Below, one piece after another: positions 9,402 through 18,461 of a DNA stretch of 64,000 bases. The notes under the pieces were generated by a model. It worked only from the letters and a program-made list of their open reading frames with translations, searched no databases and had not been told where the DNA came from. Made by a program: the position numbers and the translations under genes. Each line of letters starts with the position of its first letter. Position 1 is the stretch's first letter. Origin of the DNA: Okeania sp. KiyG1 (GTDB lineage: Bacteria; Cyanobacteriota; Cyanobacteriia; Cyanobacteriales; Microcoleaceae); assembly GCF_014132355.1 (NCBI RefSeq), contig NZ_BLZO01000087.1:28527-92526 (forward strand), given 5' to 3'.

Positions 9402-9903
9402 GAATTTATAATAATCCCATCTTGAATTTAGATGTTGAATCAACTTTATATTGCCTATTTTTGGCAAGTTGATCTTGTTTTCTTGAATGCAGTCTTGCTT
9501 GATTTGAGGATAAGTAAAACTACGATAACGACCTTTTCCCTTAAACCTTGGTTTCCCTAATTTCTGTCCATTTTTGTCTGCTTTCAACCATCTATCAAAG
9601 GCAAGTTTTACCCGTTTTATGCAGTCGTGGCATACCTGAGAATGAATTAGCTTATATTCTGGAAATTTGTCTTTGGTATTGACTAAATCTTTTTTTTGAG
9701 AGTAATAATCTGGATGATCTCTTAGTTGAGGAATTGGCATCTACCTTGGGGCAAGCATTAACCGGACAGCGATTTTCTGACCACCATGAGAATCTTTCAC
9801 CTAACCGATAGTTGTACTGCCGACGCAACAATTCCAACCACATTTCTATTGTGGCTAACTGTTTTTTATTGGGCCTTAATTTATATTGGTAGGCAGTCCG
9901 CAT
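9402..9903 (-). pseudogene. tnpB: tnpB N-terminal fragment (IS200/IS605 type)
   Basis: From ATG 9903 the frame reads MRTAYQYKLRPNKKQLATIE and WLELLRRQYNYRLGER, the hallmark N-terminus of IS605-family TnpB. A frame change near 9740 leads into LRDHPDYYSQKKDLV and GQKLGKPRFKGKGRYRSF, the next conserved block. The homology stops near IGNIKLIQHL at about 9425, right before the sulfotransferase start. The RuvC catalytic half is absent, so this is a truncated relic that now forms the leader of the sulfotransferase gene. Confidence 0.85.
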
Positions 9904-10170
9904 GGTGGAAAATTTCCGGGGTTATTGCAATATAATCATACAAGTTTTTCAACTAGGGCGAAAGCTTCTGCTGGGATAGCGTGCAAATTGAATGGGCATC
10001 GAACCTATTCAATTGGTCGCCGATTCATCTGACACTCCTCTTTCAAATTATGGTGTGAGGCTCAAGGGCGGTTTAGCTAAATGCCATTTGACATCCTCCC
10101 CGGCTGTTAGGCACGGGGATTCCTACCGAGCCGTAACTCCTCGGTGGGTTGACGTCTTACAGGCTGCTGC

Positions 10171-10216
10171 ACCCACCCCTCTTGCTCTCCTCCCGGGAGG
10201 GGATGGGGGTGGGTTA
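10171..10216. repeat. Palindromic insert with ACCCACCCC / GGGTGGGT arms
   Basis: A 45-base palindrome built around CCTCCCGGGAGG with outer arms ACCCACCCC and GGGGGTGGGT. A near-identical second copy lies at 10508-10553. Copy one sits in the IS end, copy two in the tnpB body, so both look inserted after the element arrived. Confidence 0.75.
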
Positions 10217-10269
10217 CCCTTGCCTCCACGTCCGTTTTTTGTCTCCGTTAGCGTAGCTCCTCCGGAGGA

Positions 10270-11452
10270 GGCATGCCCAAGGAGCGACTAATATATTTAT
10301 CGCTGCGTTTTCGTCTAAGAACGTGTTTGCTGCCACAGTTTAGACACTCCCATTCTCGCACCTTAAGGTCTAACTTGCCACCTTTGAATCCACAGCTAGA
10401 GCAAGTTTGAGATGTTGGTTCCCAACGATTAATTACTCTGAAATAGCGACCATATTTTTCAGCAATTCCATCTAGGAATGTTCTGAAAGTTCTCCAACCT
10501 AAATCTGATACCCACCCCTCTTGCTCCTCCCGGGAGGGGATGGGGGTGGGTTACGGTTTTTTACCATACCAGAAACGTTGTTATACTTCTAAAACAACTG
10601 TTTGGTTTTCACGAATTATTTTAGTAGATAATTTATGCAGAAAATCTGTTAAGCGTATCTTTCAGTTTGCCATGGAACTTAGCAATTCTAACCCGTGCTT
10701 TTTCATATCTTTTAGACCCCTTAGTTTTATGAGATAATGATTTACTTAACTTTCTTAACTTCTTAATTCGTTTTTTGAGTGGTTTTGGTGCATCAATCTT
10801 TGTACCGTCGCTAAATGTAGCAAAGGTTTTGAACCCTAAATCTATACCTACTGAATTATCAGTTTGAGGTAAGATTTATGGTTGTATTTCTACTACAAAA
10901 CTTAAGAAATATCTATGTAGGGGCGTTAACGATAGTTATGCGCAAGCTTTCGGCCGTTCGCCCCTACGTCTTTGATTACTGTTACTGATGATGGAGCAGC
11001 AGGTAACTGTCTTGACCAAACTATTTTCAGCTTTCCAATTTTGGCGCTTCTAAACTTTATGTTGACCAACTTTAAATCCTCACGAGTGTAAACCTAGCAG
11101 TTTGTTTTGATTTCCTGCTTTTGAATTTAGGAGGTTTAATGGGTCTACCTTTTCTCTCACCTTTTGTCGATTTAAAAAAGTTAGAGCAACGCCTGGTTTA
11201 AATCATTTAAAGATTGCTGCAATGGTATAGCAGAAACTTCTGATAACCACTCTCTGTCTTCAGTTTTTTTAGCTTGAGTAATAAAAAGCTTTTGTAGTTC
11301 AGAATTAATTGTTTTTTTTCTCCTGAAGTATACTTTTCTTGGCAGCAAGCTAGACTATCATTCCAAACCACACGGACCGAACCAAATAGCTTTGCTAATC
11401 GGTCTTTTTGTCCCGGTGTTGGATAAATACGATACTTAAATCTAGCTTTCAT
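10270..11452 (-). pseudogene. tnpB: Decayed tnpB
   Basis: The N-terminus is visible from ATG 11452 (FKYRIYPTPGQKDRLAKLFG, then VRVVWNDSLACC). The C-terminal zinc ribbon is visible at about 10290-10420 (TSQTCSSCGFKGGK, then WECLNCG). After the second Cys pair the frame must shift once more to read the conserved DENAAINIL. The middle is broken by several frame changes and by two inserted palindromes, near 10506-10553 (CCCACCCC/GGGGTGGG arms) and 10918-10967 (GTAGGGGCG arms). No functional protein can be made. Confidence 0.8.
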
Positions 11453-11507
11453 AATTTGACTCTTAAACTAACAATATGATAACATATTTATTCACATAAT
11501 ATATACT

Positions 11508-11536
11508 AAAAAGTCGCCCTTGTAGGGCGACTTTTT
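11508..11536. terminator. Bidirectional rho-independent-type hairpin
   Basis: AAAAAGTCGCCC and GGGCGACTTTTT form a perfect 12-bp stem with a short loop; further T-rich sequence follows. It lies upstream of the decayed tnpB, so it could equally be a structural end of the element. Confidence 0.55.
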
Positions 11537-11980
11537 ATTTTATTTGCAAGTGAATTGAATATATGCTACACTATTATTAGTTGCCGAGGGGCACTCGGAA
11601 ACTCTAAACGGACGTGGAGGGAAGCGTCAGACTACCGCCAAGGAAGCAGCACCCTGTGTTAGCGACAGCTATGCGAAGCAAAGCGTCAACCCGCCGAAGA
11701 GCTACGGCTCAGTAGGAATCCCCGTGCCTTTAGGCCGGGGAGGATGTCAAAAGATAATGAGTTAATAACTCATAGCTGATAAGGTAGTTCCGACCATAGG
11801 AGGATAGCTGACCGCTTACCGCTGAATGCTTACAATGCCATGATCTACCACCTCAAACCTCAGACCTAATTTTAGCCTAGTGCAAGATGGCGGAAATAAC
11901 TGACCAGTTACAAAATCGCGGGAACAATTACAAATCAATACTTTAATCAATACTTTTGATTTTTAACTTTTGACTGTCTT

Positions 11981-12023
11981 GAGTGCGTCTTACATTCTGA
12001 GGGGACCTCAGAATTACGCACTC
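11981..12023. terminator. Long hairpin downstream of the minus-strand methyltransferase
   Basis: GAGTGCGT pairs with ACGCACTC, and inside it ATTCTGAGG pairs with CCTCAGAAT around a GGA loop. It sits 38 bases past the stop of the gene ending at 12062. This could be a terminator or a small palindromic repeat; there is no clear T tail on that strand. The rest of the 11751-12061 gap holds only STRR-like words. Confidence 0.4.
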
Positions 12024-12061
12024 GCTTTTAACTTCCGCGTAGCGGCACTAGATATTCTACC

Positions 12062-13255
12062 TTAATTTAACTCATTTTTTTCTATAACTAAGAAATCTTC
12101 GCAGACAAAAGCTCGACGTCCACACCAAAAACCGAATGTTTTATTTACCACAATAAACCCTTGCTGCTCAATCCAATTTAACAATAAAGATTCTTGAAAC
12201 CCTATAGCTTCTTCTGGCAGATCGGGATTTTTAGTAAAACTTTCCCCAAGTTGATAAATAATATTTTGGGAACTCTTACCTTTAGCAATTAAATGTTGTG
12301 ATTCTGAATTGAGCAAAAAGCAAGTCAAAAAACATCTAGCACCCCTCCTTAAAACTCGATAAATTTCATCAAGATAATGTCTAACTTCAGCAGCTTGTAG
12401 ATGAGTAAATAGAGAAATTACACAGACAAAATCAAAACTTTCATTCTGATATGGAAAACAGAAATCTGTAGCCAATATCTTGCCAGTAGGATTATAAATA
12501 GAGTTATAAATATCTAAATATTTAAAATTGAAGTTAGGTCTAGCAGGAGTAATATTTTTTGTAGCCCAAGAAACTAACTTATCTGAAACATCAAAACCTT
12601 CATAGCAAGTTGTTTGGTTAAGATAATAAGTCAAAGAATAAGCAATCCGACCTACTCCACATCCCACATCAAAAATTTGGTCTGTAGGTTTGAGACCTGC
12701 GGTTTGGATAAAAAAGCCCAGAAATTTCAAAGCTGTACGAATAAATACTCCTTTATCTCCACTACCAACCCACTGAATTAACTCTTGATCGGGAATTGGT
12801 AGACCAGGATTAAACAATTTGAATAAGATAGTCCCTTCACGACCTTTAAATATAGGAATTAAAACTATTAAACAATCCCGACATCTTTGGATTTGTTGTG
12901 GAAATAGAGGAATTTTTAGAGAAAATCTAGCAGCTTCAGCTTTGTCTAGATGAGAGCATATCTTCTTTATATCTGGGCTGGGTAAACCACAAATTATTTC
13001 AAAGTTATCTATTTTTATGCCTCCAACTATCACTTGAAAATTTTCAACAACACCAGAATAAAGGGATGCTACCCATCCTTGAATTTTTAATTCTTCACTA
13101 TTAATTATGACTTTATCAATATTGCCTTTTGAGACTAACTGCCCAGAGTCATTCGCTATGTTTGTTATCTTTAAAGGCGAGCCCTCGGGGTTAAGTTTTA
13201 GTTGCTGTATTTTTTTTAATTCTAGTTGTTTTTGTTTTTGGTCATCACCATACAA
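12062..13255 (-). CDS. GWV-module SAM methyltransferase
   Basis: 397 residues. After a polar leader, a GWV module occupies about 45-150 (IQGWVASLYSGVVENFQVIV, CGLPSPDIKK, EAARFSLKIPLF). A class I methyltransferase follows, with IFDVGCGVGRIAYSLTYYL near 195, YEGFDVSDKL, and FDFVCVISLFTHLQ near 270. A conserved C-terminal block contains WCGRRAFVCEDFLVI. It is a close paralogue of the gene at 34141-35223 and of the last third of 14785-17361. The ATG at 13255 lies inside the end of the upstream sulfotransferase gene (34-base overlap), which suggests translational coupling. It probably methylates a sugar of the surface polymer; the acceptor is unknown. Confidence 0.85.
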   Translation of the reverse strand: MYGDDQKQKQLELKKIQQLKLNPEGSPLKITNIANDSGQLVSKGNIDKVIINSEELKIQGWVASLYSGVVENFQVIVGGIKIDNFEIICGLPSPDIKKICSHLDKAEAARFSLKIPLFPQQIQRCRDCLIVLIPIFKGREGTILFKLFNPGLPIPDQELIQWVGSGDKGVFIRTALKFLGFFIQTAGLKPTDQIFDVGCGVGRIAYSLTYYLNQTTCYEGFDVSDKLVSWATKNITPARPNFNFKYLDIYNSIYNPTGKILATDFCFPYQNESFDFVCVISLFTHLQAAEVRHYLDEIYRVLRRGARCFLTCFLLNSESQHLIAKGKSSQNIIYQLGESFTKNPDLPEEAIGFQESLLLNWIEQQGFIVVNKTFGFWCGRRAFVCEDFLVIEKNELN

Positions 13256-13950
13256 TAAACCAGATTTTTTAGTCTTTTTTCTCTTAAATTTAAGGCTTCT
13301 TGATATATTTCTATATCCTCCTGATTTAGCTTTGCTAACTGAGAAATTATTGGTTTATTTTTGAGTAATTCTTGCAGACTATCTTGATATTCTGCTGATA
13401 TATTTTTATTTTTATAGCTAACAGCAATTTCCGGCCATTCTAACATTTCTTTTAATTCTTTGATATCGGTTTCAAAGAATTCTTGAATGCCGACAAAGTA
13501 AAAGTCTGTTAATTTAGTTTCTTTGAGATACTTACGTTTAATCTGATTCTGATTTTCTGGTATTTCTGCAAATTCAATCAAATCTATTTTTTTTTCTTGT
13601 TGCAAATACTCCTGCATCTTAGTGACATAATGTGTCTGACTAGCATTCTTTAAAAAATAGTACCGAGAAAATAATGCAATTATGGGATTTCTTAACCAGA
13701 TAATTTGGCGAGCCTCTGGATAATATTCATCGTATTTATTTGCTGGAAAATGACCGTGAATTACTTTCGTTTGAGAATGAAGAGTTTTTAGGGCTTGATA
13801 ACGTCTTTTATTAGGTATTGGATAATCTAGAATAACATTTTTATGACCATAAACTTGTAATAAAATCTTTTTAAATGTTGACCCTGCTGTTTTGGGTACA
13901 TGAATAGAAATTATTTCTATTTTTGAATCTACCCCATTTATATGTGTCAT
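13222..13950 (-). CDS. Sulfotransferase family 2-like protein
   Basis: 242 residues with the PAPS-binding loop SIHVPKTAGSTFKKILLQVY at residues 14-33, VIHGHFPANKY, and the 3'-phosphate motif IIWLRNPIIALFSRYYF near 85. The C-terminal part (DFYFVGIQEFFETDIKEL, LNQEDIEIYQEAL) matches the sulfotransferase at 8775-9401 throughout, so the two are paralogues. It overlaps the downstream GWV methyltransferase by 34 bases, forming a two-gene unit. Likely role: sulfation of the same polymer that the methyltransferase modifies. Confidence 0.85.
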   Translation of the reverse strand: MTHINGVDSKIEIISIHVPKTAGSTFKKILLQVYGHKNVILDYPIPNKRRYQALKTLHSQTKVIHGHFPANKYDEYYPEARQIIWLRNPIIALFSRYYFLKNASQTHYVTKMQEYLQQEKKIDLIEFAEIPENQNQIKRKYLKETKLTDFYFVGIQEFFETDIKELKEMLEWPEIAVSYKNKNISAEYQDSLQELLKNKPIISQLAKLNQEDIEIYQEALNLREKRLKNLVYCMVMTKNKNN

Positions 13951-14124
13951 TTCAGTTAGCCTCTAGAGAGAGGAGCTAGGCTATCAATTATCAATGACTA
14001 CCCCTATCTTTCGGTAGCTTTACTTCAGGAATATTTTAATTTTCATCCCCTTGTAAGGAAACAGTCCGTGGGGCAGTCAAGGCGAGGCTTGTTACCTCTT
14101 TTTCTAGGTCATAATACCGTACAG

Positions 14125-14403
14125 TAATTAGGGCTTACCAATCTAATCTAAAAGTATTGATAGATAAAGGTAAGTGCCTTTTTGGGGCTTTTAAAAAGTG
14201 CCTAGTATAACGTCTAAAACGCTCAAAAAGTTAGTATTTTAGGCGCATAGTTGGGGAGAAAAATCTAGGAATAATTCTTACTCTTACCTCCTCGCTCATT
14301 CCCATTTATCCCCTCCTGGGAGGGGGAGGGGCGAGGTTTGGGTTGTCTCCTGTATCCTGTATCCTACCCTAACCCATAATACTCTTTCAGCAAACCCTAA
14401 TTA
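14125..14403. repeat. Inverted-repeat element, family with ends TAGGGCTT / AAACCCTAA
   Basis: The ends TAATTAGGGCTTACCA and TCAGCAAACCCTAATTA are inverted. Related copies lie at 49210-49431 and 50449-50718. The element has no coding capacity and fills most of the 511-base gap from 13951 to 14461; the rest shows nothing recognisable. Confidence 0.7.
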
Positions 14404-14461
14404 ATGGGAATTATTTGACTATATTTATACATATATACATATACTTTTTCTATTTTTTTCA

Positions 14462-14713
14462 TCAGTTTTTCTGTGTCGCTTCGGTCACTTGCCTCTTAAT
14501 TTTTTGCAGTTTGTTTTGATAATGGTTTAGTGATTTTTTCATTTGATCTAATTGATATTTATATTCTTCTATTGACTCCCGTTCTGGATTTTCTAGAGGG
14601 TCGGAAGTAGAGTTTTTTTGTAAGATTAGTAAATCAGGTTTTGTAAAGGAAATTCTACCACACCAAGAACCATAATATTTTGAGATGACATTCAAATCTT
14701 GCTCTATAATCAA
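14462..14713 (-). pseudogene. C-terminal piece of the GWV methyltransferase (frameshifted tail)
   Basis: 83 residues. The first 34 (DLNVISKYYGSWCGRISF, then LLILQKN) match the C-termini of the paralogues ending at 12062 and 35223. The last 45 form a short charged coiled coil (YKYQLDQMKKSLNHYQ). The reading frame joins 14785-17361 if one base is added near 14798-14805 (an A3/T5 run). The restored gene would span 14462-17361 with 966 residues. Confidence 0.75.
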
Positions 14714-14784
14714 CTTCTGTAGATAAGATTCTTGATAACCAATAGTTACTTCTGGTTTCTTAGGATTACTGGTAAAACAATCTT

Positions 14785-17361
14785 TTAATTGATGTACAAA
14801 TTTTTAGAACTTTTTCCTTCAGCAGTCAAATTTTCTGATTCCAAATTAAGCAAAAAACAACTAAATAAACATTTACCACCTGGTTTAAGCACCCGACTAA
14901 TTTCTCTCAAATATTGCTTTACCCCATCAGCTTGCAGATTAGTAAAAATATTCCTCAGACAAACAACATCAAAACTTTCATTAGGATAGGGAAAAATAAA
15001 TTCTGCTACTGGTACATTTCCTTTGGGATAATAAATAGGATGATATAGGTCAACGAAACGGAATTTAAAGTTAGGTTTGCCAGTAGAAATTTCTTGCTGA
15101 AGCCACTTTAGAGGTTTGTCTACCATGTCAAAACCTTCATAACGTCCAGGAGATTTGAGGTAGGAGGTCAAAGCATAAGCAATGTTACCTAATCCACAAC
15201 CAATATCCAGGATATGGTCTGTGGGTTTGAGGTTTACTCTTTGAATTAAGTAACTTAGCCATTTAAACCCAGTGGCAATAAATTCCTGACTACTTATCCC
15301 ACCAAAATTCTTGGTGTATTTTGTGCTAGGAATGGGTATTGAAGGGTTTTTAACTGCTAGTATTAAACCACCTTCACGATGATTGAACAAAGGAGTTAAA
15401 GCTATTAGTGAATCTTGATATTCTTGCTGTTTTTGCTCTATAGGTAATTTTAAGCGGAATTTAGCCAGGGAGGCATTGTCTAGGTCTGGATATGATTTTT
15501 TCACCCCAGGACTTGGTAAACCTAGGGTGAGGTCGAATTTGGTAATTTCTTGCCCGGCGATCGCGACTTTGAAGCCATCTACGGGGCCATAGTTAATTGA
15601 GGCCACCCAACCAACTAGAAGTAAGTTTTGGTTTTGAATTAGAGATTTATCTAGATTTCCTTGGGTTGGTATAACTTCTTTTGATGGGGGTGAAGTTGGA
15701 ATTAGTGGGTTTAATAAATTTGCAGTTTGAGAAGTTTTTTGTAGCTGCGGTAGCGAAGCATTTACTTTTTCTATTGCTTTTTTCAGCTTGGGAATAAACC
15801 GTTGAATAGTTAAATCTTTTACTTCGTTAAAAATATGTTCTTTAGATTCAAAATTCGACCAATCTTTCTTGTTATTCTTGTTTGCTTTCCCACCCATCAT
15901 TTTGGGTTTGCTTTCTTCTTTTGAGCGAGTATGGTAATGATTAATTCTTAATTTTTGTACTGAATGTTTTGGGGTAATTGCTCTATTTACTGGTTGTTTA
16001 TTTTCTGTTACTGCTAAACCATTTAGGTAAATGAAGCGGTGAGGATTGACAGGTTTAACAGTTTGTTCTGGATGAACAATACATTTTACAGTTTTGTTGG
16101 GGCTATAATTATTTTTACTACGTTTAATAAAGTTTTCTATTTGCAAGCCTTCGGGTTTTGTTTCATGGTTGGAATTTCCAAAAATCAACCAGTTTACTGC
16201 TAATGCAGGAACGTCAATAAATTCATCTAATATTTCTTTTATATCGTCTGCTTTTGTGGGAAATAAAAATTCATCTAAGTCTATAAATGCTATCCATTCA
16301 GATTCTTGTTTGTGATTTTCTAGACAATGAGAATAAGCAGAAAGTTGTCCTGGTCTTTGAGGCCAATAACAATAAATTACTTCACCTGAATTAATATAAG
16401 AACTGATAATCTCTTTTGTATTATCTGTACTCTCATTATCGTATAAATAAAATCTTTCTACACCCACTAACTTGTGAAATTCTAACCATTCCACTAGATA
16501 AGGGCTTTCATTTTTGATTATTGCACAGATACTTAATTTACATTTTTCTGTAATCTGAGGATTATCTGAAGTTTTTGTTAGTGCTGATTTTAGCTGAGGA
16601 AGAAAGCGTTGAATAGTTAAATCTTCCACATCATTACGATCGTGCAGTAAAACAAATGATAATTTTCTCTTACTTTTTACAGTTGCTCTTCCACGTTGAA
16701 CTTTCTTTTTGGTTTCTTCTTTTGAGCGAGTAAAATAATGATTAATCCTCAATTTACTAACTGAATGTTTCTCGGAAATTTTACCCAATAAAGGTTCTAG
16801 ATTTTCTGTTACGGCTACCCCATTATTAATGTATGTAAAATGATGTGGACTAAGACAACTAATAGTTTGGTCACTGCGAACAATTGACTTGAAATTTAAA
16901 TTAGCTTTAAAATCATTTTTGCCTCTATAAGTATAATTTTCCATTTGTAAACCTTCTGGTTTAGTTTCATGTCCGGAAGAACCAAAAATTAGCCAATTTA
17001 CACCTACTGCTGGAGCATCAACAAATTCTTTTAATACCTCTTTTAAATCATTGTCTAGTGTGGGAAATAAAAACTCATCTAAATCGATAAAAGCAATCCA
17101 TTCCGATTCATGTTTATAGTTTTCCAAAAAATCTGTATAAGCTGCCATTTGTTGTCCTACTTTTCCCGGCCAATGTTTGAGAATAACTTCTCCTGTATCT
17201 AGATAAGGACGAATAATATCTCTGGTATTGTCGGTACTATTATTGTCATATAAGTAAAACCTTTCTACTCCTACTAACTTGTGAAATTCCAACCATTCTC
17301 TGAGATATGAGCCCTCATTTTTCATAATTGCACAGATACTTAGGGTACATTTTTGCCTCAT
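14785..17361 (-). CDS. Double GT92-like glycosyltransferase fused to GWV module and methyltransferase
   Basis: 858 residues. There are two tandem GT-A domains of the GT92/Glyco_tranf_2_4 type. The first (1-265) has CAIMKNEGSYLREWLEFHKL, YLYDNNSTDNT and acidic FIDLDEF near 96. The second (273-545) has CAIIKNESPYLVEWLEFHKL, YLYDNESTDNT and FIDLDEF. A GWV module follows (about 575-690; LVGWVASINYGPVDGFKVAI, LGLPSPGVKK), then a class I methyltransferase (ILDIGCGLGNIAYAL) that is cut short by a frame break at about 14798. It most likely transfers two sugars and then methylates. It is the clearest case of transferase, module and methyltransferase in one chain, the same logic as the 681-6753 gene. 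Confidence 0.85.
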   Translation of the reverse strand: MRQKCTLSICAIMKNEGSYLREWLEFHKLVGVERFYLYDNNSTDNTRDIIRPYLDTGEVILKHWPGKVGQQMAAYTDFLENYKHESEWIAFIDLDEFLFPTLDNDLKEVLKEFVDAPAVGVNWLIFGSSGHETKPEGLQMENYTYRGKNDFKANLNFKSIVRSDQTISCLSPHHFTYINNGVAVTENLEPLLGKISEKHSVSKLRINHYFTRSKEETKKKVQRGRATVKSKRKLSFVLLHDRNDVEDLTIQRFLPQLKSALTKTSDNPQITEKCKLSICAIIKNESPYLVEWLEFHKLVGVERFYLYDNESTDNTKEIISSYINSGEVIYCYWPQRPGQLSAYSHCLENHKQESEWIAFIDLDEFLFPTKADDIKEILDEFIDVPALAVNWLIFGNSNHETKPEGLQIENFIKRSKNNYSPNKTVKCIVHPEQTVKPVNPHRFIYLNGLAVTENKQPVNRAITPKHSVQKLRINHYHTRSKEESKPKMMGGKANKNNKKDWSNFESKEHIFNEVKDLTIQRFIPKLKKAIEKVNASLPQLQKTSQTANLLNPLIPTSPPSKEVIPTQGNLDKSLIQNQNLLLVGWVASINYGPVDGFKVAIAGQEITKFDLTLGLPSPGVKKSYPDLDNASLAKFRLKLPIEQKQQEYQDSLIALTPLFNHREGGLILAVKNPSIPIPSTKYTKNFGGISSQEFIATGFKWLSYLIQRVNLKPTDHILDIGCGLGNIAYALTSYLKSPGRYEGFDMVDKPLKWLQQEISTGKPNFKFRFVDLYHPIYYPKGNVPVAEFIFPYPNESFDVVCLRNIFTNLQADGVKQYLREISRVLKPGGKCLFSCFLLNLESENLTAEGKSSKNLYIN

Positions 17362-17394
17362 TTTTTTTAATAACTCCTCTTATTCTATGTTTGG

Positions 17395-18447
17395 TTACTT
17401 ATTTTTTGAAAAATCGGGTGAAGATGGGTATAATTCATCTTTTATTTTTGCCAATTTGCAGGCAAAGTCCTGTAATTTTTTTTCAGCTTGATCGAGTTTA
17501 ATTATATTTTCTTGTTGAACTTGGTTGTTAGACTTAGGCGTTTCTATTTCTTCTTTAATTGAGTAACCATACCGTTCAGCCATTTCAATAATTTGTTTAA
17601 GCAAATCTGGTTCTTCTATTTCTTCCATAAAATTAATTTCTCTACGATTTTCAGGATTTCTAGTATTAGTTTTAATGTCATTAAAAATTTCATACTTATG
17701 ATAATCTAAGTTCAGTCTATCGAACAGTATTTCCAGAGAATCTTCCACTCTATAATGTATTAACTTTCTGCCACTTTGTTCAATTTTCTGATGCCAGTAT
17801 AAATACCATTTACAACATTTAGTTAATTCTGAGTCTGATGATTTAATTTCAGGTGTATTTAAAAGAGCATAGTTAGTATAAAAACAGTGATTTCGTCGAA
17901 AAAAACCTATTGCTATTAGGGATTCAATTACTTTTTTGGGATGACGAGTTAGATGAATAATCGAAACATCTTTTGGTACGCATTCGGTATTTAAAAAAGG
18001 AACTGCTAACCAACTAGAATCAGCTTCTAGGTTTGAGTGATTCAACATTCTCTGCTTAACTACTTGCTTGGTTAGGTGTCGTTGTTTTCTTGAAGGTGCG
18101 CCAAAAAATGTTTCATGTCCGCATTTTATTCCCACACTTTTAAAAGCATGAGCCATAAATTTAGTTCCACTTCTAGCTGTTGCTACAACTAAGTATTTGA
18201 ATTCTATTTCTCTTGAGGCTTTTTGATTTTTCTTTTGACTGGGGAAGACCTGACCTGGCTGAGTTTTAGTTACTGATAATTTATCTTGATTTTTATGTGT
18301 TCTTTGCTGAATTATAGAGGTGGCGTTTAAAGATTTCTTTTCCTGATTTTCTAATTTTTTAGTAGCAGTATTATCCCAATTAAATTTCTGACCTAAGTAT
18401 TCCTCTAACTTTTGGTTATAGGGCTGAAAATATTCGGTTAGCATCAT
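17395..18447 (-). CDS. Sulfotransferase (second half of a split double sulfotransferase)
   Basis: 350 residues. The first 30 (LTEYFQPYNQKLEEYLGQKF) are the usual C-terminal tail of the sulfotransferase encoded just upstream, not an N-terminus. After a Lys/Gln-rich linker, a second and different sulfotransferase-like domain starts near 83 (YLVVATARSGTKFMAHAF, an ARSGT PAPS loop) with IIHLTRHPKKVIESL near 167. The C-terminus is coiled coil. Adding one base near 18479-18481 joins it to 18462-19130, giving 578 residues with two sulfotransferase domains. Thirty-three bases separate it from the downstream glycosyltransferase gene. Confidence 0.75.
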   Translation of the reverse strand: MMLTEYFQPYNQKLEEYLGQKFNWDNTATKKLENQEKKSLNATSIIQQRTHKNQDKLSVTKTQPGQVFPSQKKNQKASREIEFKYLVVATARSGTKFMAHAFKSVGIKCGHETFFGAPSRKQRHLTKQVVKQRMLNHSNLEADSSWLAVPFLNTECVPKDVSIIHLTRHPKKVIESLIAIGFFRRNHCFYTNYALLNTPEIKSSDSELTKCCKWYLYWHQKIEQSGRKLIHYRVEDSLEILFDRLNLDYHKYEIFNDIKTNTRNPENRREINFMEEIEEPDLLKQIIEMAERYGYSIKEEIETPKSNNQVQQENIIKLDQAEKKLQDFACKLAKIKDELYPSSPDFSKNK

Positions 18448-18461
18448 TCGTGTAGCTTCAC

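Larger units (their letters stand above)
10088..11750 (-). mobile_element. Degenerate IS605-like element with inverted end copies
   Basis: A decayed tnpB on the minus strand lies between two inverted copies of one end sequence. One copy is 10088-10236 (starting ttgacatcctccccgg, containing cacggggattcctac and ending cctccacgtccgtt). The other is 11607-11750 (ggacgtggagg ... ccgtgcc ... ccggggaggatgtcaa). In active IS605 elements the tnpB 3' end and right end carry the hairpins and guide (omega) RNA, so the left copy sits where such RNA would lie. The opposite copy has no tnpB of its own and may be a solo end. Confidence 0.6.

Noticed and set aside
9992-10291. A 99-codon plus-strand frame
   Set aside because: It runs through an IS605 end and an inserted palindrome; its composition follows the repeats, and the opposite strand has tnpB homology.
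10540-10737. A 65-codon plus-strand frame
   Set aside because: Shadow of the decayed minus-strand tnpB.
13222-13255. Frameshift between the sulfotransferase and the GWV methyltransferase
   Set aside because: Both proteins have complete ends and a normal 34-base overlap; no missing residues.
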